The position numbers were made by a program, and so were the translations under genes. 64,000 nt of DNA from Brevibacillus sp. DP1.3A (GTDB taxonomy: Bacteria > Bacillota > Bacilli > Brevibacillales > Brevibacillaceae), in contig NZ_CP085876.1 of the NCBI RefSeq assembly GCF_013284245.2, positions 1,596,001-1,660,000 of the forward strand, read 5' to 3'. Below, in pieces: positions 35,851 through 43,404 of the stretch; positions within the stretch are counted from its first letter, which is position 1; each line of letters opens with the position of its first letter. The notes under the pieces are model-generated. The model made no database searches, was not told the DNA's origin, and worked only from the letters and a program-made list of their open reading frames with translations.

Positions 35851-35958
35851 ATGAAAAAAAGATCATTAATGTCTTTGCCAAAAGGAATTGGATACTCCAC
35901 CGCTGTTTTCTTTGATCTGGCTAAATCACGGGAGAAGTATGTCCAAAAACGGATATAG
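35851..35958 (+). CDS. 35-residue peptide gene
   Basis: Short frame with an excellent ribosome site (AAGGAGGG, 7 bases before the ATG). The product starts MKKRSLMSLPKG and ends in a basic KSREKYVQKRI tail. It has no recognisable family. The strong translation signal and the tandem terminators just downstream support a real small gene rather than chance. Confidence 0.5.
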   Translation: MKKRSLMSLPKGIGYSTAVFFDLAKSREKYVQKRI

Positions 35959-36007
35959 CGACCATCCTTTGATGTAGTGGGACTCATCAGGATACAGTGG
36001 AAAAACG

Positions 36008-36038
36008 CCACAGGTCGCTTCCTGTGGTTTTCTTTTTT
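36008..36038 (+). terminator. Terminator hairpin 1 of a tandem pair
   Basis: CCACAGG / CCTGTGG with a 6-base loop and a T-rich tail. Confidence 0.7.
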
Positions 36039-36041
36039 GAG

Positions 36042-36070
36042 CACCGCAGGATGTCCTGTGGTGTTTTTTT
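36042..36070 (+). terminator. Terminator hairpin 2 of a tandem pair
   Basis: CACCGCAGGA / TCCTGTGGTG with a T7 tail, directly after hairpin 1 and related to it in sequence (CAGG / CCTGTGG). It ends 25 bp before the next gene's start, so it may also act as an attenuator. Confidence 0.7.
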
Positions 36071-36095
36071 ATTTCGAAAAAGGGAGATGGATTGT

Positions 36096-37040
36096 ATGCA
36101 AGGAAACGGAGAGAACATTTGCGTAAGACTGGTACAGGAATCGGATGCACAGAGCCTCTTGGCGCTTGAAGTGAGAAACAGAGACTTCTTTCAAAACTTC
36201 ACAGGGACGAGAGAAGAGGCGTTTTACACGCTGGAAGGACAAATCGACAGGATCAAGAGCTCGATGGCTTTAAAAGAAGAAGACAGAGGGTACGTCTTTG
36301 TCATTGCGAAAAAAGGACAGGATGAAATCATTGGGGAAGTCATCCTTTCAGAGGTCGTAAGAGAGAATCTGCAAAGCTGCTGGATCGGCTACTTCCTGGA
36401 TAAAGAGCATAATGGAAAAGGCTACATGACCGAAGCCGTAAAGCTCGTCGTTGACTATGCCTTCGAGACATTAGGTCTTCACCGTTTGGAAGCAGGCGTG
36501 ATGCCGCATAATATAGGCTCGATCAAGGTGCTGCTAAAAGCTGGTTTCCACAAGGAAGGGATTGCCAAGAAAAACGTGAAAATCAATGGTCGGTGGGAAG
36601 ATCATCAAACACTGGCGATTGTGAAAGAAGAACAAACCGATCAAGTGAAGCCCAAGGTTCAGCGCAAAAATCCTAGTACAGTTGCTCCGCCTATGGGACC
36701 CTATACACATCTCACGGTCGTTCCAAAAGGAGCCGATTTGCTCGTGCTTTCTGGACAAGTAGGAATGTACCTTCACGGAGAGTTGCCGACAGATATGAAA
36801 GAACAAGTAGAAAACACGCTACAGAACATACTGCGTAATTTTGAAAGTGAGTCAGTAACTGCGGACCATATCATCAAAATCAATATTTGGGCAACCGAGG
36901 AAATGGATTGGAAGCATTTTAATCAGGTGTGGGAGAAGTTCCACGGGGGGACACCGCCAGCAATGACCATGTCTTACGTACCAGCATTGGCAGTCCCTTC
37001 GCTCAAAGTGGAGATAGAAGCTTGGGCAGCGAAATGGTAG
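36096..37040 (+). CDS. Fusion of a RimJ/RimL-type GNAT domain and a RidA (YjgF) domain
   Basis: 314 residues. Residues about 1-175 are a GNAT acetyltransferase (RNRDFFQNFTG, GYFLDKEHNGKGYMTEAV, NIGSIKVLLKAGF). After a short charged linker, about 195-314 form a RidA/UK114 domain (LLVLSGQVGMYLHGE, QVENTLQNILRNFESE, MSYVPALAVPSLKVEIEA). RidA enzymes hydrolyse reactive enamines. The RidA arginine that binds the carboxylate seems replaced in the PALAVPSLKVEIEA stretch, where R is usual before the hydrophobic run, so catalysis is uncertain. ATG 36096 is 9 bases after AGGGAG. It is one continuous frame. Confidence 0.85.
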   Translation: MQGNGENICVRLVQESDAQSLLALEVRNRDFFQNFTGTREEAFYTLEGQIDRIKSSMALKEEDRGYVFVIAKKGQDEIIGEVILSEVVRENLQSCWIGYFLDKEHNGKGYMTEAVKLVVDYAFETLGLHRLEAGVMPHNIGSIKVLLKAGFHKEGIAKKNVKINGRWEDHQTLAIVKEEQTDQVKPKVQRKNPSTVAPPMGPYTHLTVVPKGADLLVLSGQVGMYLHGELPTDMKEQVENTLQNILRNFESESVTADHIIKINIWATEEMDWKHFNQVWEKFHGGTPPAMTMSYVPALAVPSLKVEIEAWAAKW

Positions 37041-37061
37041 GAAGGAAATAGAGTCGAAAGA

Positions 37062-37096
37062 AAAAGGGTGAAGCTTTTCGCTTCATCCTTTTTTCT
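37062..37096 (+). terminator. Rho-independent terminator
   Basis: AAAGGGTGAAGC / GCTTCATCCTTT stem with a T6 tail after the GNAT-RidA gene. Confidence 0.85.
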
Positions 37097-37273
37097 GTAA
37101 CTTTTTTCTAGCAAATACGTCACTATTTTCAGGAGATAGAATGATCGTGACGATATTGCTGTTTTGAGAGCAAAAGATGTCAAAACATGAAGGAATATGC
37201 GGACGAATCGAGAAGTTCTTTCTATTAGCTGGATTTTCCAAAAATACGAAAAAAACAGAGGGGAACGAGGAAC

Positions 37274-39013
37274 TTGCTTTTACGAGTAAATATCAGCTTG
37301 CTAGCTGTTTTCTTCTTGATTTTGCTGATGCCTCTGTCCATTGCGCGAGCGGCCACCCATGTAGACGTGGCGGTCGATCAGTTAAATATTCGAAGCGAGC
37401 CAGGTACGACTACCCAGATCGTCGCAACACTCAAAAAAGCGACGCGGTTGCCAATCACCAAGCAGCAAAAAGATTGGACTCAGGTAAAGCTGCCGAACGG
37501 CAATACCGGATGGGTCAATAATAAGTATGTGAAGATGATAGAAGTTCCACAGATCAAATATGTCAAAAGTAATGTGGACATGCTGAATGTTCGGGCAGAA
37601 CCAAATGCCACTGCACAAATTTTGCAGATCATCGACAAAAACGGTGTGTTTTTGCAAATGAGAAAGCAAGGGGAATGGGCACAAATTAAGCTGTCTGATC
37701 AAAAGAACGGCTGGGTGAAAGCTAGTTTCTTGATGGAGACAACGGCCCCCGCACCAAAACCAGCCCAGGTACCAGCACAAATCCCAGACCCGACAACAAT
37801 TCCAGCACCACCCCCGCCCCCTCATGTACTCCCATCCAATACAGGGAGTGAATTCGGGCAAGGGACAATCGTATTAACCGAAGGCTATGAAGTTTATGCA
37901 CAGCCAGATATTCTTGGTACCGTCATTGGTGAAATCCATGGCGGGATGACAATCAATCATTACGGATATGCAAATGGTTGGTACACCATTAACTTTAACG
38001 GGACCTATGCCTATATCTTCAAACCAATGGAACAGACTGGGACGGCTCCGCCACTGCTTGGTTCAACACCGGGGGCACCAGCGACTTTGCCAACAACAAC
38101 GCCTCCCTCTAATCAAGGACTACAGATTCGCGTCAAAAATCCTGATTCTAACATCCGCAACGGTCCCACAACCGATCATGATATAATCGGAACTGTTCAA
38201 CCCGGACAAGTATTCCCGGTTGTGCAAACAGTAGGAGACTGGTACCTCATCAGGCTGGCAGACAATTCGACCGCCTACATCGCGGGGTGGATCGTAGAGA
38301 AGATTCAACCAGCTGGTACTCTGCCACCGACAGGAGCAACGTACGAGTACAACAGTGGGATGATTGGAAACGAGAAAGTGTATATCTATCACACCCATAA
38401 TCGTGAGTCTTGGCGAAATGTTGCACGGAACCAACAAGGGAGCTCGGTAGATGATCCTGAGATCAACATCACGCTTGTTGGGAAGCGGCTGGGCGAGCTG
38501 TTGCAAACAAGAGGCATTTCGGCAATGGCGAGCCAGGACGATTTCGCTCAGAGATTGAGGGAACAAAATAAAGCCTACTCGATGTCTTATTCCGAGTCGT
38601 ACAAGGCGGTAGCGGCAGCGGCTGCAACCAGTCCGCACTTGCAGTACATTTTCGATATTCATCGGGACAGTGATGAGCCACGCAGCAAGGTAGCGATCAC
38701 GATCAATGGCAAAACCTATTCCCGGATGCTGTTTGTAATCGGAACAGCGAATCCGAACCATCTGGCGAACAAAAAGCTGGCGGAAGAGCTGCACGCCCGT
38801 CTGGAAGCCTCTTATCCCGGTTTGTCGCGGGGGATTATCCTGAAAGGTTCAAATCAAGGGAACGGGGTGTACAATCAGTCCATTTCCGAGGGAGCCCTGC
38901 TTTTGGAATTCGGTGGTACGAACAACACCTTGGAAGAAGGCTATAATACAGCAGAAGCCTTTGCCGATGTCTTTGGGAATTACCTGATCGAATCTCAAAT
39001 CGCCTTCAATTAA
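37274..39013 (+). CDS. Exported SpoIIP-type amidase/endopeptidase with four SH3b domains
   Basis: 579 residues. A signal peptide (about 1-27) is followed by SH3b domains at roughly 28-88 and 97-158, a Pro-rich linker, two further SH3b-like domains (about 195-255 and 280-345), and a SpoIIP catalytic domain (about 355-575). SpoIIP motifs include VYIYHTHNRESW, FDIHRDS, FVIGTANPNH and EGALLLEFGGTNNT, which supply the zinc ligands. SpoIIP removes stem peptides and cuts cross-links during engulfment. Classical SpoIIP is about 400 residues and membrane-anchored, so this one is longer and looks secreted and wall-binding. TTG 37274 is the start, with GAGG unusually close. Confidence 0.88.
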   Translation: MLLRVNISLLAVFFLILLMPLSIARAATHVDVAVDQLNIRSEPGTTTQIVATLKKATRLPITKQQKDWTQVKLPNGNTGWVNNKYVKMIEVPQIKYVKSNVDMLNVRAEPNATAQILQIIDKNGVFLQMRKQGEWAQIKLSDQKNGWVKASFLMETTAPAPKPAQVPAQIPDPTTIPAPPPPPHVLPSNTGSEFGQGTIVLTEGYEVYAQPDILGTVIGEIHGGMTINHYGYANGWYTINFNGTYAYIFKPMEQTGTAPPLLGSTPGAPATLPTTTPPSNQGLQIRVKNPDSNIRNGPTTDHDIIGTVQPGQVFPVVQTVGDWYLIRLADNSTAYIAGWIVEKIQPAGTLPPTGATYEYNSGMIGNEKVYIYHTHNRESWRNVARNQQGSSVDDPEINITLVGKRLGELLQTRGISAMASQDDFAQRLREQNKAYSMSYSESYKAVAAAAATSPHLQYIFDIHRDSDEPRSKVAITINGKTYSRMLFVIGTANPNHLANKKLAEELHARLEASYPGLSRGIILKGSNQGNGVYNQSISEGALLLEFGGTNNTLEEGYNTAEAFADVFGNYLIESQIAFN

Positions 39014-39019
39014 AAGTAG

Positions 39020-39060
39020 CACGATTCTTTTCGCCACACGCGAGAGAATCGTGTTTTTTT
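39020..39060 (+). terminator. Rho-independent terminator
   Basis: CACGATTCT / AGAATCGTG stem with a 16-base loop and a T7 tail. Confidence 0.8.
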
Positions 39061-39075
39061 CCAGGAGGATCATTT

Positions 39076-39942
39076 ATGGCTACACATCAAGAACACATAC
39101 AATCAACTGACGATAAAAGTCGCCGTCATCTTCAAGGTGACTGTGAAAGCTGCTTTGGCTTGTGCTGTGTGGCATTGCCTTTTGCTGCTTCCTCTGACTT
39201 TGCCATCAATAAAGACGCAGGCAAGTCCTGTAGTAATTTACAGGCAGACTTCCGGTGTGGTGTTCACACAAAGCTGAGAGGGATAGGCTTTCGCGGTTGT
39301 ACTGTCTACGATTGTTTTGGAGCTGGTCAAAAGGTGTCTCAAGTCACTTATGGCGGCCAAGATTGGCGTGCAGTACCTGGAACAGCGAAGCAAATGTACG
39401 AAGTATTTCCGATCATGTGGCAGCTTCATGAGCTGCTCTGGTATATAACGGAGGCGTTAACCAAGCAAGCTGCCCAGTCCCTCCATCCTGCATTGAAGGA
39501 AGCGTTGGAGGAGACACAGCGCCTGACGGTTCACAGTCCTGAGGATATCCTGAAGCTGGACATCACTCTTCATCGAGCAAAAGTGAACGAGCTATTGTTG
39601 CAGACAAGTGAATGGGTACGTAAGGACGCGGTTGCCAAGTACAAAGGGGGCAAGCAAGGAAAAGCCTATGGACGAGGCGCTGATCTCATCGGTGCCAAGC
39701 TCAAAGGTGCTGATTTACGAGGAGCTCAATTGCGCGGAGCTTATTTGATTGCTGCTGATTTGAGAGGAGCAGATTTGCGGGGAGCTGACCTCATTGGTGC
39801 AGATTTTCGCGATACAGATGTGAGCGGAGCGAATTTGACGGAGACGTTGTTTCTCACGCAGGTTCAGCTCAACGCGGCGAAGGGCGATGCAACCACCAAG
39901 CTACCACCTTCGTTCACGCGTCCACTGCACTGGGCTAAATAA
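39076..39942 (+). CDS. Pentapeptide-repeat protein with a cysteine-rich N-terminus
   Basis: 288 residues. The N-terminal 80 residues hold nine cysteines in clusters (CESCFGLCC, C, C, then CTVYDC) that could bind a metal or Fe-S cluster. A helical middle follows. About residues 205-260 are A(D/N)LXX pentapeptide repeats (GADLIGAKLKGADLRG), which form a right-handed quadrilateral beta helix. The repeat tract is short compared with gyrase-protecting Qnr/MfpA proteins, so that role is not supported. The role is unknown. AGGAGG precedes the ATG. Confidence 0.83.
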   Translation: MATHQEHIQSTDDKSRRHLQGDCESCFGLCCVALPFAASSDFAINKDAGKSCSNLQADFRCGVHTKLRGIGFRGCTVYDCFGAGQKVSQVTYGGQDWRAVPGTAKQMYEVFPIMWQLHELLWYITEALTKQAAQSLHPALKEALEETQRLTVHSPEDILKLDITLHRAKVNELLLQTSEWVRKDAVAKYKGGKQGKAYGRGADLIGAKLKGADLRGAQLRGAYLIAADLRGADLRGADLIGADFRDTDVSGANLTETLFLTQVQLNAAKGDATTKLPPSFTRPLHWAK

Positions 39943-39952
39943 ATGAACCAGA

Positions 39953-39987
39953 AGCAGGATGTCATTCGTTGACAGCCTGCTTTTTTT
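39953..39987 (+). terminator. Rho-independent terminator
   Basis: AGCAGG-GTCA / TGAC-CCTGCT stem and a T7 tail. Confidence 0.85.
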
Positions 39988-40152
39988 CAGTCATTTGTTT
40001 ACCTCCAAGACCAGCTGCATTTTTACGCGCCACATGTTCTTTAAAAATGGTTGTTAATACAATTCTACTTTTTCCGTATTAACTATCGTGAGGCCCACAA
40101 ACCAGACAAATTGCGCAATTTGTTCATGATAACAAGAAGGGAGGGGAAGTAG

Positions 40153-40737
40153 TTGGAGATTGCCCAAGTAAACACAGGCATCTGCCAAAACGAAGAAAAC
40201 GCTAGACACGCAGAAAACATGTCGACCGAAACGTTTGCCGAAATTTATGGTGCGTACTATAAGCGCGTCTATAAATATATTTGCTATCGGATCAACAATC
40301 ACTACGCAGCAGAAGAAATATGTAGCCATGTGTTTGAAATGGTGATTTCAAAATATAGCAGCTTTTCACCGGATAAATCAAACTTTGAAGTCTGGCTGTT
40401 TGCGATCGCCCGAAACGCAGTGGCAGATTACTTCCGCTCACAGAAAAAAAGAATCAGCTTTTCATTGGATTCGATTCTGAATCTGGTCTTGCCGAAGTCG
40501 TCACCGGAGGATATCGTGATCCGCGACGACAATCATCAAGCCTTATTTCAAGCACTGGCGAAGCTGAGTGACAAGGAACGCAATATCATCGCCATGAAAT
40601 ATGCGGCTGGTCTTAAAAACGCAGAAATCGCAGAACTTCTTGGTGTCAGTGGTTCAAATATTGGCGTCGTGCTCTACAGATGCTTGAAAAAGCTGCAGAT
40701 GGAATTGCAAAAAGGAGGCTTCCGTTATGAAGAGTAA
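40153..40737 (+). CDS. ECF-type RNA polymerase sigma factor
   Basis: 194 residues. Region 2 is visible as FAEIYGAYYKRVYKYICYRINNH with EVWLFAIARNAVADYFR, and region 4 as LSDKERNIIAMKYAAGLKNAEIAELLGVSGSNIGVVLYR. These recognise -10 and -35 elements. The start is TTG 40153 with GGGAGGGG upstream. It overlaps the next gene by 11 bp; that gene has the shape of an anti-sigma factor, so activity is probably held back until a surface signal arrives. Target genes are unknown. Confidence 0.92.
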   Translation: MEIAQVNTGICQNEENARHAENMSTETFAEIYGAYYKRVYKYICYRINNHYAAEEICSHVFEMVISKYSSFSPDKSNFEVWLFAIARNAVADYFRSQKKRISFSLDSILNLVLPKSSPEDIVIRDDNHQALFQALAKLSDKERNIIAMKYAAGLKNAEIAELLGVSGSNIGVVLYRCLKKLQMELQKGGFRYEE

Positions 40738-41476
40738 GCATGATCTAGACGATTTTCGTGAACTCACCGACTTGCTTACTGATCTGGAATTAGATGACGC
40801 CACTCCAAAAGTCAACATATACAATCGGCTGAAATTCAAATTGGAATCAGGAAACATACAACTACATGAAAAGGACGGGATTTATATGAAAATGAATAAA
40901 TGGAAAGCTGCCACAGTTAGTGCTGTTGCTGTTGTTTGCCTTTTAGGTGCATTCTCGACTACGTCGTTTGCCCAAGGAATGCTTCAGACGATCTTGGCAC
41001 GCTTTCAGGTCGGGAACATGGAAATTACCCAATATGATAAAGAACTGCCTGCTACACAGTCCAATACCCAAGAAATCGAGATACCTATAGAACGCAAGGC
41101 CCCTCCTCAGATGACAGTGGAAGAAGCACGCGCAGCTAGCAAAATGGATTTTCCCGCACCGACATGGTTGTCAGAGCATTATTCCTATGTAAACACGGTC
41201 GTTCAAGGCGAGCGTATGGTAGAAGTTCAGTATAAAAAAGAGAAAGAGTTTATTTCCTTGTTGATTTCAAACGGTGGCGAAAACGGCATCAGCACGACAG
41301 AGGGTGTCAAGATCGAAACCATTGGCGGGAAAAAGGTACATTTCGCCAACGGAATCGTGATTTGGGAGCATGAAGGATTCACGTACGAGTTGTACCAGAT
41401 GGCAGAGAAGAGCTTTGATGCTGCGACTATCGGCAACATCATCGATTCCTTGTCAACGAAATCCGCCAAAAAATAA
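40727..41476 (+). CDS. Probable membrane anti-sigma factor (DUF4367-like C-terminus)
   Basis: 249 residues. A short acidic cytoplasmic N-terminus precedes one transmembrane helix (about 59-79). The extracytoplasmic domain ends in a fold with VEVQYKKEKEFISLLIS and IVIWEHEGFTYELYQMAEKS, typical of DUF4367 outer domains seen on anti-sigma proteins. It has no zinc-binding HxxxCxxC motif. Translational overlap with the sigma gene is the main evidence for its job. AAAAGGAGG precedes the ATG. Confidence 0.8.
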   Translation: MKSKHDLDDFRELTDLLTDLELDDATPKVNIYNRLKFKLESGNIQLHEKDGIYMKMNKWKAATVSAVAVVCLLGAFSTTSFAQGMLQTILARFQVGNMEITQYDKELPATQSNTQEIEIPIERKAPPQMTVEEARAASKMDFPAPTWLSEHYSYVNTVVQGERMVEVQYKKEKEFISLLISNGGENGISTTEGVKIETIGGKKVHFANGIVIWEHEGFTYELYQMAEKSFDAATIGNIIDSLSTKSAKK

Positions 41477-41498
41477 GCGGTTGTTACTTCACCACGTA

Positions 41499-41547
41499 CC
41501 CAGGCAGGACCGACTTCGATTGCTTTTCGAGGTCGGTGATCGCCTGG
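41499..41547 (+). other. Imperfect hairpin downstream of the anti-sigma gene
   Basis: CCAGGC and CCGAC (left) pair with GTCGG and GCCTGG (right), interrupted by small bulges. No T-run follows directly; the true terminator lies at 41574. The rest of the 41477-41988 gap holds no gene and carries the cyd promoter region. Confidence 0.5.
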
Positions 41548-41573
41548 GGCTTTGTTGACTGAATAGGGGAAAG

Positions 41574-41602
41574 ATGGGCCCGTAAAAGGGTCCATTTTTT
41601 TT
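41574..41602 (+). terminator. Rho-independent terminator
   Basis: ATGGGCCC / GGGTCCAT stem with a 6-base loop and a T-run ending the sigma/anti-sigma unit. Confidence 0.85.
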
Positions 41603-41867
41603 ACGGCCATAATCGTCTATGAATTTCAATATGAATGAATAGATTACATTTTAAGTGAAATAAGTAAAGAAGCATAAGTCTACCCCAAATGATAGGATAA
41701 TCCTAAACAGTCACAGAGTGTTAAAAATCATGTAACGAATCGGACACCCTCTAGGGTCAAAAGTCCTGCTACAATTATACATGACCGGAAATATACAGGG
41801 TAAAACAAAACAAAGAACTCTCTCACGAAGATGAATGCGAAAAGGGGGTTACAAGAGAGAGAATCAA

Positions 41868-41885
41868 TTGTGAATTTTTTCACAT
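41868..41885. promoter_or_regulatory. Rex operator 1 upstream of cydA
   Basis: TTGTGAATTTTTTCACAT, matching the Rex consensus TTGTGA-N6-TCACAA at all but the last base. Rex releases DNA when NADH rises, so cyd is induced under low oxygen. Confidence 0.85.
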
Positions 41886-41889
41886 ATAT

Positions 41890-41907
41890 TTGTGATTTTT
41901 TTCACAA
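41890..41907. promoter_or_regulatory. Rex operator 2 upstream of cydA
   Basis: TTGTGATTTTTTTCACAA, a perfect match to TTGTGA-N6-TCACAA. It is 22 bp from site 1, about two helical turns, which places two Rex dimers on the same DNA face. Confidence 0.9.
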
Positions 41908-41934
41908 AGTCGCCATAAATGCTGGTTTCCCCAC

Positions 41935-41943
41935 TGGTATAAT
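41935..41943 (+). promoter_or_regulatory. Extended -10 promoter of cydABCD
   Basis: TG-G-TATAAT at 41935-41943, 46 bp before cydA. No good -35 is seen at the proper distance. The Rex sites lie directly upstream. Confidence 0.6.
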
Positions 41944-41988
41944 TCCGGTACATAAAGGCCAAAGCGCGAATAGAAAGGGATCTTGTAC

Positions 41989-43404
41989 ATGGATATAGTG
42001 GATTTGGGACGACTTCAATTTGCGATAACAACTATCTTTCACTTTGTTTTTGTGCCGATTTCCATCGGGCTGTCATTATTAGTAGCCATTATGGAAACGA
42101 TGTATGTGGTAAAAAAGAATGACTTGTACAAAAAAATAGCCAAGTTTTGGGGAACCTTTTTGCTCATAAATTTTGCTGTCGGGATCGTGACAGGGATTAT
42201 GCAGGAGTTCCAATTTGGGATGAACTGGTCTGATTTCTCACGATTCGTCGGTGATGTATTTGGGACACCGCTAGCGATTGAGGCCCTATTAGCATTCTTC
42301 CTCGAATCGACTTTTATTGGACTTTGGGTGTTTGGTTGGGATCGTTTGTCCAAAGGTGTGCATCTCGCATGTATTTGGCTCGTATCCATCGGAACGATTC
42401 TTTCGGCTCTTTGGATTTTGGCAGCCAACTCGTTCATGCAGCAGCCAGTCGGCTTCGCTATCAATAACGGACGTGCAGAGATGGTCGATTTCTTTGCTCT
42501 CCTTACCAATGGACAATTACTATATGAATTCCCGCATACTGTATTTGCGGCATTTGCGACAGGTGCCTTCTTGGTAGCAGGTATCAGTGCTTGGAAACTG
42601 TTGAAAAAACAAGACGTTACATTCTTTGTACAATCTTTCAAAATTGCGATCGTGGTAGCATTGATTTCCTCGCTTGCTATTGCTCAATTCGGTCATGGTC
42701 AGGCACAGTATTTGGTTGCTACCCAACCGATGAAAATGGCAGCGAGTGAAGGTCTCTGGGAAACAAGCTCAGACCCAGCTCCTTGGACAGTTTTTGCAAC
42801 GATTGATCCAGAAAAACAAGAAAACGGCTTTGAAATAAAGATTCCTTACTTGCTTAGCGTTCTGACGTACAACTCGCTTTCAGGTTCTGTACCAGGCATG
42901 TTGGAATTGCAGGCAGAGTATGAGAAAACCTACGGTCCTGGAAACTACATTCCACCAGTTCGGACGACCTTCTGGAGCTTCCGCATCATGGTAGCGGGCG
43001 GTAGTGCAATGATTTTGCTGGCTTTGTACGGGGCATACCTCGCTTTACGCAAAAAGCTGGAACAGCCAAACAAGCGATTTATGCAGTTGATGGTTGCGGG
43101 TATTTCGTTGCCATTCATCGCAAACTCAGCAGGGTGGATCATGACGGAGGTAGGTCGTCAGCCGTGGACGGTATTCGGGCTACTGCGTGTTGAAGATTCG
43201 GTTTCGCCAAGCATTAGCACAGGAGAGGTATGGTTCTCTCTCATCGCCTTCACGACGATTTATCTCATCCTGCTATGTCTCTTGGCTTATCTATTTGCTC
43301 GTGTGGCCAAAAAAGGACCGGATATGGATAGTCATGAGGAAGTAGAGGATTTACAGCTTCAGGATCCATTTGACCGTGTAAGGAGTGAACGTTATGGAGC
43401 TTAA
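41989..43404 (+). CDS. cydA: Cytochrome bd ubiquinol/menaquinol oxidase subunit I
   Basis: 471-residue integral membrane subunit carrying hemes b558, b595 and d. It passes electrons from quinol to oxygen without pumping protons. Visible landmarks are FHFVFVPISIGLS with a heme-ligand histidine near residue 18, the GRQPWTVFGLLR segment, and about nine helices. The quinol-binding Q-loop is the short type found in Gram-positives. ATG 41989 is 8 bases from AAAGGGA; TTG 41983 is too close. It is first in a four-gene operon controlled by Rex. Confidence 0.96.
   Translation: MDIVDLGRLQFAITTIFHFVFVPISIGLSLLVAIMETMYVVKKNDLYKKIAKFWGTFLLINFAVGIVTGIMQEFQFGMNWSDFSRFVGDVFGTPLAIEALLAFFLESTFIGLWVFGWDRLSKGVHLACIWLVSIGTILSALWILAANSFMQQPVGFAINNGRAEMVDFFALLTNGQLLYEFPHTVFAAFATGAFLVAGISAWKLLKKQDVTFFVQSFKIAIVVALISSLAIAQFGHGQAQYLVATQPMKMAASEGLWETSSDPAPWTVFATIDPEKQENGFEIKIPYLLSVLTYNSLSGSVPGMLELQAEYEKTYGPGNYIPPVRTTFWSFRIMVAGGSAMILLALYGAYLALRKKLEQPNKRFMQLMVAGISLPFIANSAGWIMTEVGRQPWTVFGLLRVEDSVSPSISTGEVWFSLIAFTTIYLILLCLLAYLFARVAKKGPDMDSHEEVEDLQLQDPFDRVRSERYGA

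Noticed and set aside
36008..36070. Tandem guanidine-II (mini-ykkC) riboswitch
   Set aside because: The two hairpins look similar in layout, but neither loop has the required ACGR and both have T-runs, so they are better read as terminators.
35997..36095. N-terminal extension of the GNAT-RidA protein
   Set aside because: It would be translated from the two terminator hairpins, and ATG 36096 has a proper ribosome site and family-like start.
41831..41996. Short frame running through the Rex sites and cyd promoter
   Set aside because: It is about 55 codons, has no suitable start signal, and its sequence is dictated by the operators.
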